Below are positions 1 to 6,139 of a DNA stretch of 11,580 nucleotides, piece after piece. The stretch comes from Clostridiales bacterium. Its GTDB lineage: Bacteria; Bacillota; Clostridia; Oscillospirales; Oscillospiraceae. Numbering within the stretch: the first letter of the stretch is position 1; each line of letters starts with the position of its first letter. The notes below the pieces were generated by a model. It was not told the origin of the DNA, ran no database searches, and saw nothing but the letters and a program-made list of their open reading frames with translations. Made by a program: the position numbers and the translations under genes. The stretch lies in NCBI GenBank assembly GCA_004553495.1, contig SFLE01000033.1, forward strand, positions 1-11,580, read 5' to 3'.

Positions 1-835
1 CGATGCAAAGAGCATTTGCCTGTTCGAGATCGAAGCTCCGCTGGTCGCAAAGCACGCCCAGGCAGGTCAGTTCGTCATCTTCCGTCTGGATGAGCAGGGC
101 GAGCGTACTCCTGTTTCCGTAGCAGGCTATGACCGCGAAAAGGGCACCGTAACCGTTATGGTACAGGCTGCCGGCCGCACCACCAAGATGCTGCACACCG
201 TTGAGGAAGGCGATTATATCACCGACTTCGTAGGTCCCCTCGGCAAGGCTACCGAGATGGACGGTCTGAAGAAGGTCTGCGTCGTCGGCGGCGGCGTTGG
301 TTGTGCCATCGCCTACCCCATCGCAAAGGAAATGCACGAAAAGGGCATCGAGGTCACATTCATAGCAGGCTTCAGAAGCGCCGACATAGTCATCCTCAAG
401 GATGAGCTCAAGGCGGCTTCCGACAAGCTCATCATGTGCACCGACGACGGCACCTACGGCGAGAAGGGCTTCACCACCCAGTACCTCCAGCAGGAGATCG
501 ACGCCAACATCAAGGAGGGCAAGCCTCAGTTTGACCGCGTTATCGCTATCGGTCCCGACATCATGATGAAGTTCCTTGCCGAGGTCACCCGCCCTTACGG
601 CATAAAGACCATCATCTCCCTCGACCCGATCATGGTCGACGGCACCGGCATGTGCGGCGGCTGCCGCGTTATCGTCGGCGGCGAGACCAAGTTTGCTTGC
701 GTTGACGGTCCCGACTTCGATGCACACGAGGTCGATTTCGACTCGCTGATCAAGCGCGCAGCGTTCTACAAGGAAGAGCAGGACGAGGCTGCAAAGCATA
801 TCTGCAATATGACCGGAGGTAAGCGCAATGGCTAA
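1..835 (+). CDS. nfnA: NfnA-type FAD/NAD-binding subunit (ferredoxin-NAD(P)+ reductase, small subunit), 5' end missing
   Basis: The frame is open from base 2 and ends in TAA at 833-835, giving 277 visible residues. By comparison with the family only about a dozen N-terminal residues should be missing. In visible numbering, an FAD-binding barrel contains RTPVSVAGYD near residue 40. A nucleotide-binding fold begins at VCVVGGGVGCAIAY (about 92-105). The C-terminal [2Fe-2S] loop has D213, C218, C221 and C233 in the pattern DGTGMCGGC...FACVDGP. An aspartate plus three cysteines has been described as the cluster ligand set in NfnA. In characterised Nfn complexes this cytoplasmic subunit binds NAD(H) and partners NfnB in reversible bifurcation between NADPH, NAD+ and ferredoxin. 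The 3' end overlaps nfnB by 8 bases. Homologues are often annotated as sulfide dehydrogenase or dihydroorotate-dehydrogenase-like electron transfer subunit, but the neighbour favours Nfn. Confidence 0.93.
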   Translation, partial: DAKSICLFEIEAPLVAKHAQAGQFVIFRLDEQGERTPVSVAGYDREKGTVTVMVQAAGRTTKMLHTVEEGDYITDFVGPLGKATEMDGLKKVCVVGGGVGCAIAYPIAKEMHEKGIEVTFIAGFRSADIVILKDELKAASDKLIMCTDDGTYGEKGFTTQYLQQEIDANIKEGKPQFDRVIAIGPDIMMKFLAEVTRPYGIKTIISLDPIMVDGTGMCGGCRVIVGGETKFACVDGPDFDAHEVDFDSLIKRAAFYKEEQDEAAKHICNMTGGKRNG

Positions 836-2219
836 CATGAGAATGGATAAAAACCCGATGCCCGAGCAGGATCCCGTAGTCCGCGCCGGCAATTTCGACG
901 AGGTCGCTCTCGGCTACACCGCGGAGATGGCAATGGACGAGGCAAAGCGCTGCCTTAACTGCCACAACATGCCCTGCCGCACCGGCTGCCCCGTTTCGGT
1001 ACGCATCCCCGAGTTTATCGCCAAGGTCGCAGAGGGCGATTTTGACGCAGCATATGAGATTATAACCTCCACTAACTCCCTGCCCGCAGTCTGCGGCCGT
1101 GTTTGCCCGCAGGAAAAGCAGTGTGAGAGCAAGTGTGTCCGCGGCATCAAGGGCGAGAGCGTCGGTATCGGCCGTCTCGAGCGTTTTGTCGCAGACTACC
1201 ACATGAACAAGGAAGTCAAGGACGAGATCAAGGTTCCCGAAAATAACGGTCACCGCATTGCTATCGTCGGTTCCGGTCCTGCCAGCCTTACCTGCGCGGG
1301 CGACCTGCGCAAGATGGGCTACGATGTCACCATCTTCGAGGCATTCCACAAGTCCGGCGGCGTTCTGGTTTACGGTATTCCTCAGTTCCGTCTCCCCAAG
1401 GAGATCGTTGCTGCCGAGATCGAGAACCTCAAGGCTATGGGCGTTAAGATCATAAACAACGCGATCATCGGCAAGTCCGAGACCGTTGACGAGCTGTTTA
1501 ACGACGGCTTCGAGGCAGTGTTCATCGGATCCGGCGCAGGTCTGCCCCAGTTCCTGCACATCCCCGGCGAGAATCTGCTCGGCGTTTACTCCGCAAACGA
1601 GCTTCTCACCCGCGTTAACCTCATGAAGGCATACCGTGATGATTACGATACGCCTATAAAGCATTTCCACAATGTTTGCGTCGTCGGCGCAGGCAATGTC
1701 GCAATGGATGCAGCCCGCGTTTCCAAGCGTCTGGGCGCTGAGCATGTTTACATAGCATACCGCCGCGGCAAGGACGAGCTGCCCGCCCGCAAGGAAGAGG
1801 TCGAGCACGCCGAGGCAGAGGGCATCGAGTTCAGGCTCCTGAATAACCCCGTTGCCATCCACGCAGGCGAGGACGGCCATGTTACCGGCATAGAGCTCCA
1901 GAAGCAGGAGCTCGGCGAACCCGACGAAAAGGGCCGCCGTAAGCCCGTTCCCGTTGAGGGCTCCAACTGGATCCTCGATGTTGACACCGTTGTTATTGCT
2001 ATCGGCACCAGCCCCAACCCGCTGATCCGCAACACCACTAAGGGTCTGACCTTCACCCGCAAGGGCGGCATCGAGGCAGACGAAGGCGGCGCGACCGCTC
2101 GTGAGGGCGTTTTCGCAGGCGGCGACGCCGTTACCGGCGCTGCTACCGTTATCCTCGCAATGGGTGCCGGCAAGACCGGTGCTAAGAGTATTGACGAGTA
2201 CATAAAGAGCAAAAAGTAA
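828..2219 (+). CDS. nfnB: NfnB / NADPH-dependent glutamate synthase small-subunit-like flavoprotein (GltD family)
   Basis: A 463-residue cytoplasmic iron-sulfur flavoprotein. The N-terminal domain has two cysteine quartets, C42/C45/C50/C54 (CLNCHNMPCRTGCP) and C89/C93/C99/C103 (CGRVCPQEKQCESKC), the usual ligands for two [4Fe-4S] clusters. The FAD dinucleotide fold starts at GSGPAS (148-153). The NADPH fold has GAGNVAMDAAR (287-297) followed by AYRRG, which fits recognition of the NADPH phosphate. The C-terminal FAD motif is GGDAVTGAATVILAMGAG (431-448). The start is fixed by GGAGGT at 815-820, seven bases before the ATG, inside the end of nfnA; the 8-base overlap suggests translational coupling and a 1:1 complex. 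A stand-alone glutamate synthase small subunit is the usual database label, but the adjacent NfnA subunit and absence of a large GltB gene argue for electron-bifurcating transhydrogenase. Codon use is strongly biased to C-ending codons, which suggests high expression. Confidence 0.93.
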   Translation: MANMRMDKNPMPEQDPVVRAGNFDEVALGYTAEMAMDEAKRCLNCHNMPCRTGCPVSVRIPEFIAKVAEGDFDAAYEIITSTNSLPAVCGRVCPQEKQCESKCVRGIKGESVGIGRLERFVADYHMNKEVKDEIKVPENNGHRIAIVGSGPASLTCAGDLRKMGYDVTIFEAFHKSGGVLVYGIPQFRLPKEIVAAEIENLKAMGVKIINNAIIGKSETVDELFNDGFEAVFIGSGAGLPQFLHIPGENLLGVYSANELLTRVNLMKAYRDDYDTPIKHFHNVCVVGAGNVAMDAARVSKRLGAEHVYIAYRRGKDELPARKEEVEHAEAEGIEFRLLNNPVAIHAGEDGHVTGIELQKQELGEPDEKGRRKPVPVEGSNWILDVDTVVIAIGTSPNPLIRNTTKGLTFTRKGGIEADEGGATAREGVFAGGDAVTGAATVILAMGAGKTGAKSIDEYIKSKK

Positions 2220-2231
2220 GTAAACAATTTT

Positions 2232-2268
2232 AAAAGCGCACCGGTGCAATCCGCTCCGGTGCGCTTTT
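2232..2268 (+). terminator. Rho-independent terminator after nfnAB
   Basis: A perfect 13-base-pair stem (2232-2244 with 2256-2268), GC-rich in its core (GCGCACCGG), with an 11-base loop. The right arm ends in TTTT. It starts 13 bases after the nfnB stop codon. The stem is flanked by A and T runs, so it may work on both strands. Confidence 0.9.
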
Positions 2269-2350
2269 GTGCGCGTTTGCAAGCAAATTCGGACAGTTTC
2301 GGCAAGCTACTGCTTAATTTTTTGTTAATATTTCAACAATTTGAACTTTT

Positions 2351-2373
2351 TGCATTTAAGGTATTGCATTTAA
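2351..2373 (+). repeat. Two direct copies of TGCATTTAA upstream of the GntR gene
   Basis: The nine-base sequence TGCATTTAA occurs at 2351-2359 and 2365-2373, 14 bases apart start to start. The second copy overlaps the candidate -35 box. Related TGCATTT sequences appear in the symporter/MFS divergent promoter region. They may be binding sites for the adjacent regulator, or simply part of the promoter style of this genome. Confidence 0.6.
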
Positions 2374-2392
2374 AGGACATCTGCCGTAAAAT
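2364..2392 (+). promoter_or_regulatory. Candidate sigma-A promoter for the GntR gene
   Basis: TTGCAT (2364-2369) and TAAAAT (2387-2392) are separated by exactly 17 bases. The -10 box matches the consensus at five of six positions; the -35 box matches only the TTG. The predicted transcript starts near 2399, leaving a leader of about 70 bases with a ribosome binding site AGAAAGGA at 2453-2460. Confidence 0.6.
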
Positions 2393-2401
2393 AGCGGATG
2401 T
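2377..2401 (+). promoter_or_regulatory. Imperfect inverted repeat over the -10 box, candidate autoregulatory operator
   Basis: ACATCTGC (2377-2384) and GCGGATGT (2394-2401) form an 8-base inverted repeat with one mismatch (a G-U pair if RNA), spaced by 9 bases. Its centre falls on the -10 box of the candidate promoter, where a repressor would block polymerase. GntR regulators commonly repress their own gene from such sites. A second short inverted repeat, ATCAG/CTGAT, lies at 2418-2433. Confidence 0.45.
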
Positions 2402-2470
2402 ATTTAAGCTCACTTTTATCAGATCATACTGATTTTTGCATTCATATAAGTCAGAAAGGATGGTAACCTC

Positions 2471-3214
2471 ATGAAGCGTGACCAGTTTCAGGTCTATCTC
2501 GATGCAAATCCCGGCGCAAAACTCCGCGATGTGGTTTCGCAGATGCTTTACGACGAGATCGTCTCTCTTTGCATCGCACCGGGCACCAAGCTGAATGTAA
2601 ACAGCATTGCATCGGCGCTCGGCATATCTCGCACTCCGGTAGCAGAGGCAATAATGAACCTCTGCGAGAAAGGCTTTGTCATATCCAAGCCCGACACGAG
2701 CGGATTTTTCGTCATTGATCTCAGTCTGCGCGACATGATAGACCTCTACGATGTACGCACGGCAATTGAGTGCGAGGCGGCGGCACTGTGCACCGAGCGC
2801 GCCGATGCCGAGACCGTTAAGGAGCTTGACAGGCTCGCCGTCGAATTTGCCGAGTGCGTTATCCGCAAGGATTACGATGGCATGATAGCTACCGATATGC
2901 CTTTCCATGAGCTGATCGTCGAATCCTGCGGGAATAAATACATTCAGAAGTGCTACAAGATGCTGCGTCCCAACCTCACGATGTATCAGTCCTCGATGAT
3001 AAAGTTCATCAGCAATTCCGAGGATAACCCCTGGTCGCCCAGCGTTATATACAACCATGTGGCGGTAGTTGAGGCTATTAAAATGCACATCCCTGACCTT
3101 GCAAAGCAGGCAATGGCGGATCATGTTAAATCAAGCCTTAACTTCACGATGTTCTCCGGCGGCGGAGCCGACCCCTTTGCGGGAGTCAGAAAGCCTAAAG
3201 CGGGCAAAAAGTGA
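2471..3214 (+). CDS. GntR-family transcriptional regulator, FCD subfamily
   Basis: A 247-residue DNA-binding regulator. The N-terminal winged helix covers about residues 18-83, with recognition helix region SRTPVAEAIMNL at 53-64. The all-helical FCD effector domain covers about 88-225 and keeps the usual metal-ligand set D142, H146 (DMPFH), H196 (NHVAVVEA) and H218 (MADHVKSS), so it probably binds a metal-coordinated carboxylate or amino acid. The tail (KPKAGKK) is basic. The family's frequent arginine in TPVREAL is alanine here (A58), so operator specificity may differ from classical members. The start has AGAAAGGA ten bases upstream. The gene is monocistronic, with its own promoter and a shared terminator. 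It is convergent with the sodium:amino-acid symporter gene, which is a plausible target together with the MFS gene, but the ligand cannot be read from sequence. Confidence 0.92.
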   Translation: MKRDQFQVYLDANPGAKLRDVVSQMLYDEIVSLCIAPGTKLNVNSIASALGISRTPVAEAIMNLCEKGFVISKPDTSGFFVIDLSLRDMIDLYDVRTAIECEAAALCTERADAETVKELDRLAVEFAECVIRKDYDGMIATDMPFHELIVESCGNKYIQKCYKMLRPNLTMYQSSMIKFISNSEDNPWSPSVIYNHVAVVEAIKMHIPDLAKQAMADHVKSSLNFTMFSGGGADPFAGVRKPKAGKK

Positions 3215-3217
3215 TAA

Positions 3218-3250
3218 AAAAATCTCCGATCTAATTGATCGGAGATTTTT
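3218..3250. terminator. Bidirectional terminator between GntR and symporter genes
   Basis: A perfect 14-base-pair hairpin (3218-3231 with 3237-3250) with a 5-base loop TAATT. The arms carry five A on the left and five T on the right, so either strand reads a GC-containing stem followed by a U tract. It lies in the 44-base gap between two convergent genes and should end both transcripts. Confidence 0.92.
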
Positions 3251-3258
3251 CGTTTTAT

Positions 3259-4680
3259 TTAGTCTTCCCAGCAATCGGTCTTGCCTTCAAGTCCGACGGA
3301 GGACGCCTTGAACACAGGGTCCTTCCCCTGCTTGCGCTGGCTCATGTAATCCTTGAGTGCGGCAAGCGCGGGCTTTGCAATGATTATAATTACGGGAACA
3401 TTTATTATGACCATGAATGCCTGAAGCATATCCGCGGTGTCCCACACGATGCCTGCCGAAAGCAGTGCGCCGATGAAAACGAGCGCGATGGCGATAAGGC
3501 GGAATATGAGCATGAAGGTCTTGCTCGGGCTGCGCTTGAGGATAAACTTCAGACAGCCTTCGGTGTAATAATAGTTGCCGATGAGTGTGGTGAACGCAAA
3601 CAGGCTCATGGCAACGGCAATGAATACCGGTCCGAAATCACCGAGCGCCATCTGCATCGAGTTCTGGACATATGCCGCACCTGCGACATCTTTGTTGAGA
3701 CCCTCGGGATTTGCGCACATGCACATGAAAGCGGTGGCGGTGCAGATAAGGAGAGTGTCGATGAACACGGAGAGCATCTGAACGAGGCCCTGCTTTACGG
3801 GGTGGGAGACATCGGCGGAAGCCGCGGCATTAGGAGCCGAACCCATACCTGCCTCATTGGAGTAAAGTCCGCGCTTTATGCCCCACATCATGCAGGAGCC
3901 GGCGAAGCCGCCGAATATTGCTTTGAAATCGAACGCCGAAGCAAAAATGTTCTTTATAACGGCGGGGAACGCGTCGATATTCATGATGACAACGACGAGG
4001 GATACGATTATGTACAGCAGACCCATGATGGGAACGAGAACGCCGGTGATATTCGTAAGGCGCTTGCCGCCGCCGAGAACGCACGCGGCAAACAGGATAG
4101 CGAGTATCGCGCCGATGATGAGCGGGGTCCTGGACGCATCATAAAAGCTGAAGGTCTTGAAGGTATCCTGAGTGTTGAACGAGGCGAGCATATTGTAGCC
4201 GACAACATAGGTCAGGATGAGGATGACGGCAAACACAACGCCGAGCCAGCGCTGCTTGAGAGCCTCCTGCATATAATAGGAAGGTCCGCCATAGTAGGTG
4301 CCGTCGGCATCCTTCTTCTTGTATATCTGTGCGAGGGTGGACTCAATGAATGCGGATGCGCCGCCGAGTATGGCGGTTATCCACATCCAGAAGATGGCAC
4401 CGAAGCCGCCGGTGCATATTGCGGTGGAAACGCCGATAATATTGCCCGTGCCGACGCGGGACGCGGTGGACACCATCAGTGCACCGAACGAGGAGACCGA
4501 CTTCTTATCTTTCGGCTTTTCGCTGACGACCTTTATCGCCTCGCCAAACAGTCTTATCTGGAGCAGACCAGTGCGCGAGGTAAAGTAAAGTCCCGCAACG
4601 ATAAGGAACAGCGGAACTATGTACGGCTCGTACAAAAACCCGCTGATGGCGTTTATAACGCCGTGGATTTGTTCAATCAT
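3259..4680 (-). CDS. Sodium:alanine (amino acid) symporter, AGCS family
   Basis: A 473-residue polytopic inner-membrane protein that imports alanine, glycine or glutamine with sodium, judged from the family. The family signature region is clear: ASRVGTGNIIGVSTAI (74-89) followed by GGFGAIFWMW (91-100), and RGLYSNEAGMGSAPNAAAS (270-288). Hydrophobic segments run from about residue 16 to 440, with a charged cytoplasmic tail ending in DCWED. The longest possible frame begins at 4764, but I chose the ATG at 4680: it has AAGGAAGAG just upstream, the product starts like family members (MIEQIHGVINAISG), and the candidate promoter lies between the two ATGs. The gene stands alone, convergent with the GntR regulator and divergent from the MFS transporter. 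The exact amino acid carried is not determined. Confidence 0.94.
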   Translation of the reverse strand: MIEQIHGVINAISGFLYEPYIVPLFLIVAGLYFTSRTGLLQIRLFGEAIKVVSEKPKDKKSVSSFGALMVSTASRVGTGNIIGVSTAICTGGFGAIFWMWITAILGGASAFIESTLAQIYKKKDADGTYYGGPSYYMQEALKQRWLGVVFAVILILTYVVGYNMLASFNTQDTFKTFSFYDASRTPLIIGAILAILFAACVLGGGKRLTNITGVLVPIMGLLYIIVSLVVVIMNIDAFPAVIKNIFASAFDFKAIFGGFAGSCMMWGIKRGLYSNEAGMGSAPNAAASADVSHPVKQGLVQMLSVFIDTLLICTATAFMCMCANPEGLNKDVAGAAYVQNSMQMALGDFGPVFIAVAMSLFAFTTLIGNYYYTEGCLKFILKRSPSKTFMLIFRLIAIALVFIGALLSAGIVWDTADMLQAFMVIINVPVIIIIAKPALAALKDYMSQRKQGKDPVFKASSVGLEGKTDCWED

Positions 4681-4731
4681 GTTGTCTCTTCCTTTGTGAA
4701 AATAATTTGTTGTTTTTTTCGCGATGTTTAC

Positions 4732-4760
4732 ATTATAGTCACAATCGCGCAAAAATGCAA
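4732..4760 (-). promoter_or_regulatory. Candidate sigma-A promoter for the symporter gene
   Basis: On the minus strand TTGCAT (4760-4755) and a perfect TATAAT (4737-4732) are separated by 17 bases. Transcription would start near 4725, giving a leader of about 45 bases. The -35 box and spacing match those of the GntR and TIR-LRR gene promoters. Confidence 0.72.
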
Positions 4761-4815
4761 GCAATATTAGCCCCTGATATGCATTTCGAACGCCTAATCA
4801 CACGAATTTTAAGTC

Positions 4816-4827
4816 AAAATGCATTTT
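4816..4827. repeat. Perfect 12-base palindrome AAAATGCATTTT between divergent transporter genes
   Basis: A perfect palindrome just upstream of the MFS gene -35 box (4836) and about 56 bases upstream of the symporter -35 box. A half-like copy, ATATGCATTTC, lies at about 4777-4787. The shared TGCATTT core with the GntR promoter makes it a candidate operator; no binding can be shown from sequence. Confidence 0.55.
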
Positions 4828-4835
4828 CCGCCGAC

Positions 4836-4864
4836 TTGTTATTTCATTTATATGGTGATATAAT
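4836..4864 (+). promoter_or_regulatory. Candidate sigma-A promoter for the MFS transporter gene
   Basis: TTGTTA (4836-4841) and a perfect TATAAT (4859-4864) are 17 bases apart. The start of transcription would fall near 4871, giving a very short leader of about 25 bases that still holds the GGAGGAG ribosome binding site at 4884-4890. Confidence 0.72.
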
Positions 4865-4895
4865 TTAGGCTCTTCGCAATAACGGAGGAGATAAG

Positions 4896-6098
4896 ATGAT
4901 GAAAAAAACAGAAAAAATTCTGAACGCCGACTATACGCTTCTTCAAATAGCATACTGGGCAATGAACTCGGTCATATTCTGTTTTACCGCCGTTTTCCTG
5001 CAATTCAAGGGCTACTCGAACTACGAGATAGGCATAGTTTTTGCTCTCGGCAACATCGTGGGCTTTGTTTTGCAGCCGACGGTCGCGGGATATGTTGACC
5101 GCAGCCGCAAGAGAGCGCTGCTGCGGTGCATCCGCGTTACGGCTGTTTTGTCCATAGCGCTCATGCTGGCGGTGTTCATGATGCCGGAAAACTGCATACC
5201 GCTCACGGGCTCATATGTTTTGCTGGTGGCGGGAACGACCTTACTTACCCCGCTGTGCACCTCGCTGTGCTTTTACATGGAAAGCTGGGGATATAACATC
5301 AATTTCAGCCGCGCAAGGGCTGTCGGCTCGCTGTCGTACTCCGTATGCACTATGGCGCTCGGCTGGCTCGTGCAGAGAGTGAGCGAAAACGCGATACCGC
5401 TGTGGTACATAGCGTGCTCTGCAATGCTCGGCGTTATGAGCATAATATTCTCCGTTAAGGAAAAGCCGCACAGGAATGAGGCAGCCCCCGCCGAACATGA
5501 CGAGCCGCATGAAAAAGCAAGCTCGCTTATTGAGTTTGCAAAGGAAAACAAGCTGTTCATGGTGTTTCTCGTCGGGACGGCGGTAATGTACTTTACCCAT
5601 GCGCTCATTGGCAATTTCATGATAGAGTTTATCCGCAATCTCGGAGGCGACAGCGCCGATCTCGGCAATGTGCTGGCGTTCATGACGATAGTTGAAGTGC
5701 CGGTCATGCTGCTTTTCTCGCGCCTTACGCAGCGATTCCGGTGCTCTACCCTGCTGCGGGTGTCGGTCATAATGTTCACCGTAAAGGAGCTTATGATATA
5801 CCTTGCACAGAGTGTTGCCGCGCTGTACGCGGCAGTGGCATTGCAGGCATTTTCGTTTGCGCTGTTCATCCCCGCTTCGGTGCGGTATGTTGACGAGGTG
5901 ATCGTAAAGCGCAATGCCGTTAAGGGGCAGGCGTTCGTCACCGCCATGCTGACGCTCGGCAGCATTTTTGCAAGCTACATAGGCGGGCTTCTGCTGGACA
6001 CCTCAACGCCTGAATTTACGCTTTTGGTCGGCGTTATCGTTTCGGCAGTCGGCACGCTCATACTGCTACTTTCGATACAGACGACGGACGCGCCATAA
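4896..6098 (+). CDS. Major facilitator superfamily transporter (MFS_1-like / LacY-NupG-like)
   Basis: A 400-residue membrane protein with about twelve hydrophobic segments in two halves, joined by a charged cytoplasmic loop at about 187-218 (KEKPHRNEAAPAEHDEPHEK). A basic loop after the second span, DRSRKRALLR (68-77), resembles MFS motif A. RARAVGSLSYSV (139-150) resembles the RxxGSxG segment of the LacY/nucleoside-symporter-like subgroup. KGQAF (343-347) is also typical of that subgroup. It probably works by proton symport or as an exporter; the substrate is unknown. ATG at 4896 has GGAGGAG five bases upstream; the next ATG at 4899 gives a more usual spacing of eight, so the first methionine may be skipped. 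Divergent from the amino-acid symporter and convergent with the TIR-LRR gene. Confidence 0.88.
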   Translation: MMKKTEKILNADYTLLQIAYWAMNSVIFCFTAVFLQFKGYSNYEIGIVFALGNIVGFVLQPTVAGYVDRSRKRALLRCIRVTAVLSIALMLAVFMMPENCIPLTGSYVLLVAGTTLLTPLCTSLCFYMESWGYNINFSRARAVGSLSYSVCTMALGWLVQRVSENAIPLWYIACSAMLGVMSIIFSVKEKPHRNEAAPAEHDEPHEKASSLIEFAKENKLFMVFLVGTAVMYFTHALIGNFMIEFIRNLGGDSADLGNVLAFMTIVEVPVMLLFSRLTQRFRCSTLLRVSVIMFTVKELMIYLAQSVAALYAAVALQAFSFALFIPASVRYVDEVIVKRNAVKGQAFVTAMLTLGSIFASYIGGLLLDTSTPEFTLLVGVIVSAVGTLILLLSIQTTDAP

Positions 6099-6102
6099 AG
6101 AA

Positions 6103-6137
6103 ATCTCGGAACACGATATGCGTTCCGAGATCTTTTT
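6103..6137. terminator. Bidirectional terminator between MFS and TIR-LRR genes
   Basis: A 10-base-pair stem (ATCTCGGAAC at 6103-6112 with GTTCCGAGAT at 6122-6131) and a 9-base loop, followed on the plus strand by CTTTTT. On the minus strand the stem is followed by TTCTTTAT, weaker but plausible. It fills the 41-base gap between two convergent genes. Confidence 0.87.
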
Positions 6138-6139
6138 AT

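Noticed and set aside
750..2282. Long minus-strand open frame (510 codons) opposite nfnB
   Set aside because: It mirrors the strongly codon-biased nfnB gene, has no ribosome binding site or recognisable domain, and nfnB is unambiguous.
4681..4764. N-terminal extension of the symporter to an ATG at 4764
   Set aside because: It would place the start upstream of the perfect TATAAT at 4732-4737 and lacks a ribosome binding site; the ATG at 4680 has both in order.
3235..4770. Long plus-strand open frame (511 codons) opposite the sodium:alanine symporter gene
   Set aside because: Its product is rich in Cys, His, Gly and acidic residues with no fold signature, and it is antisense to a clear AGCS gene; an artefact of codon periodicity.
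4681..4895. Possible riboswitch or T-box leader in the divergent transporter region
   Set aside because: Leaders predicted from the promoters are only about 45 and 25 bases, too short, and no T-box or glycine-riboswitch core is visible.
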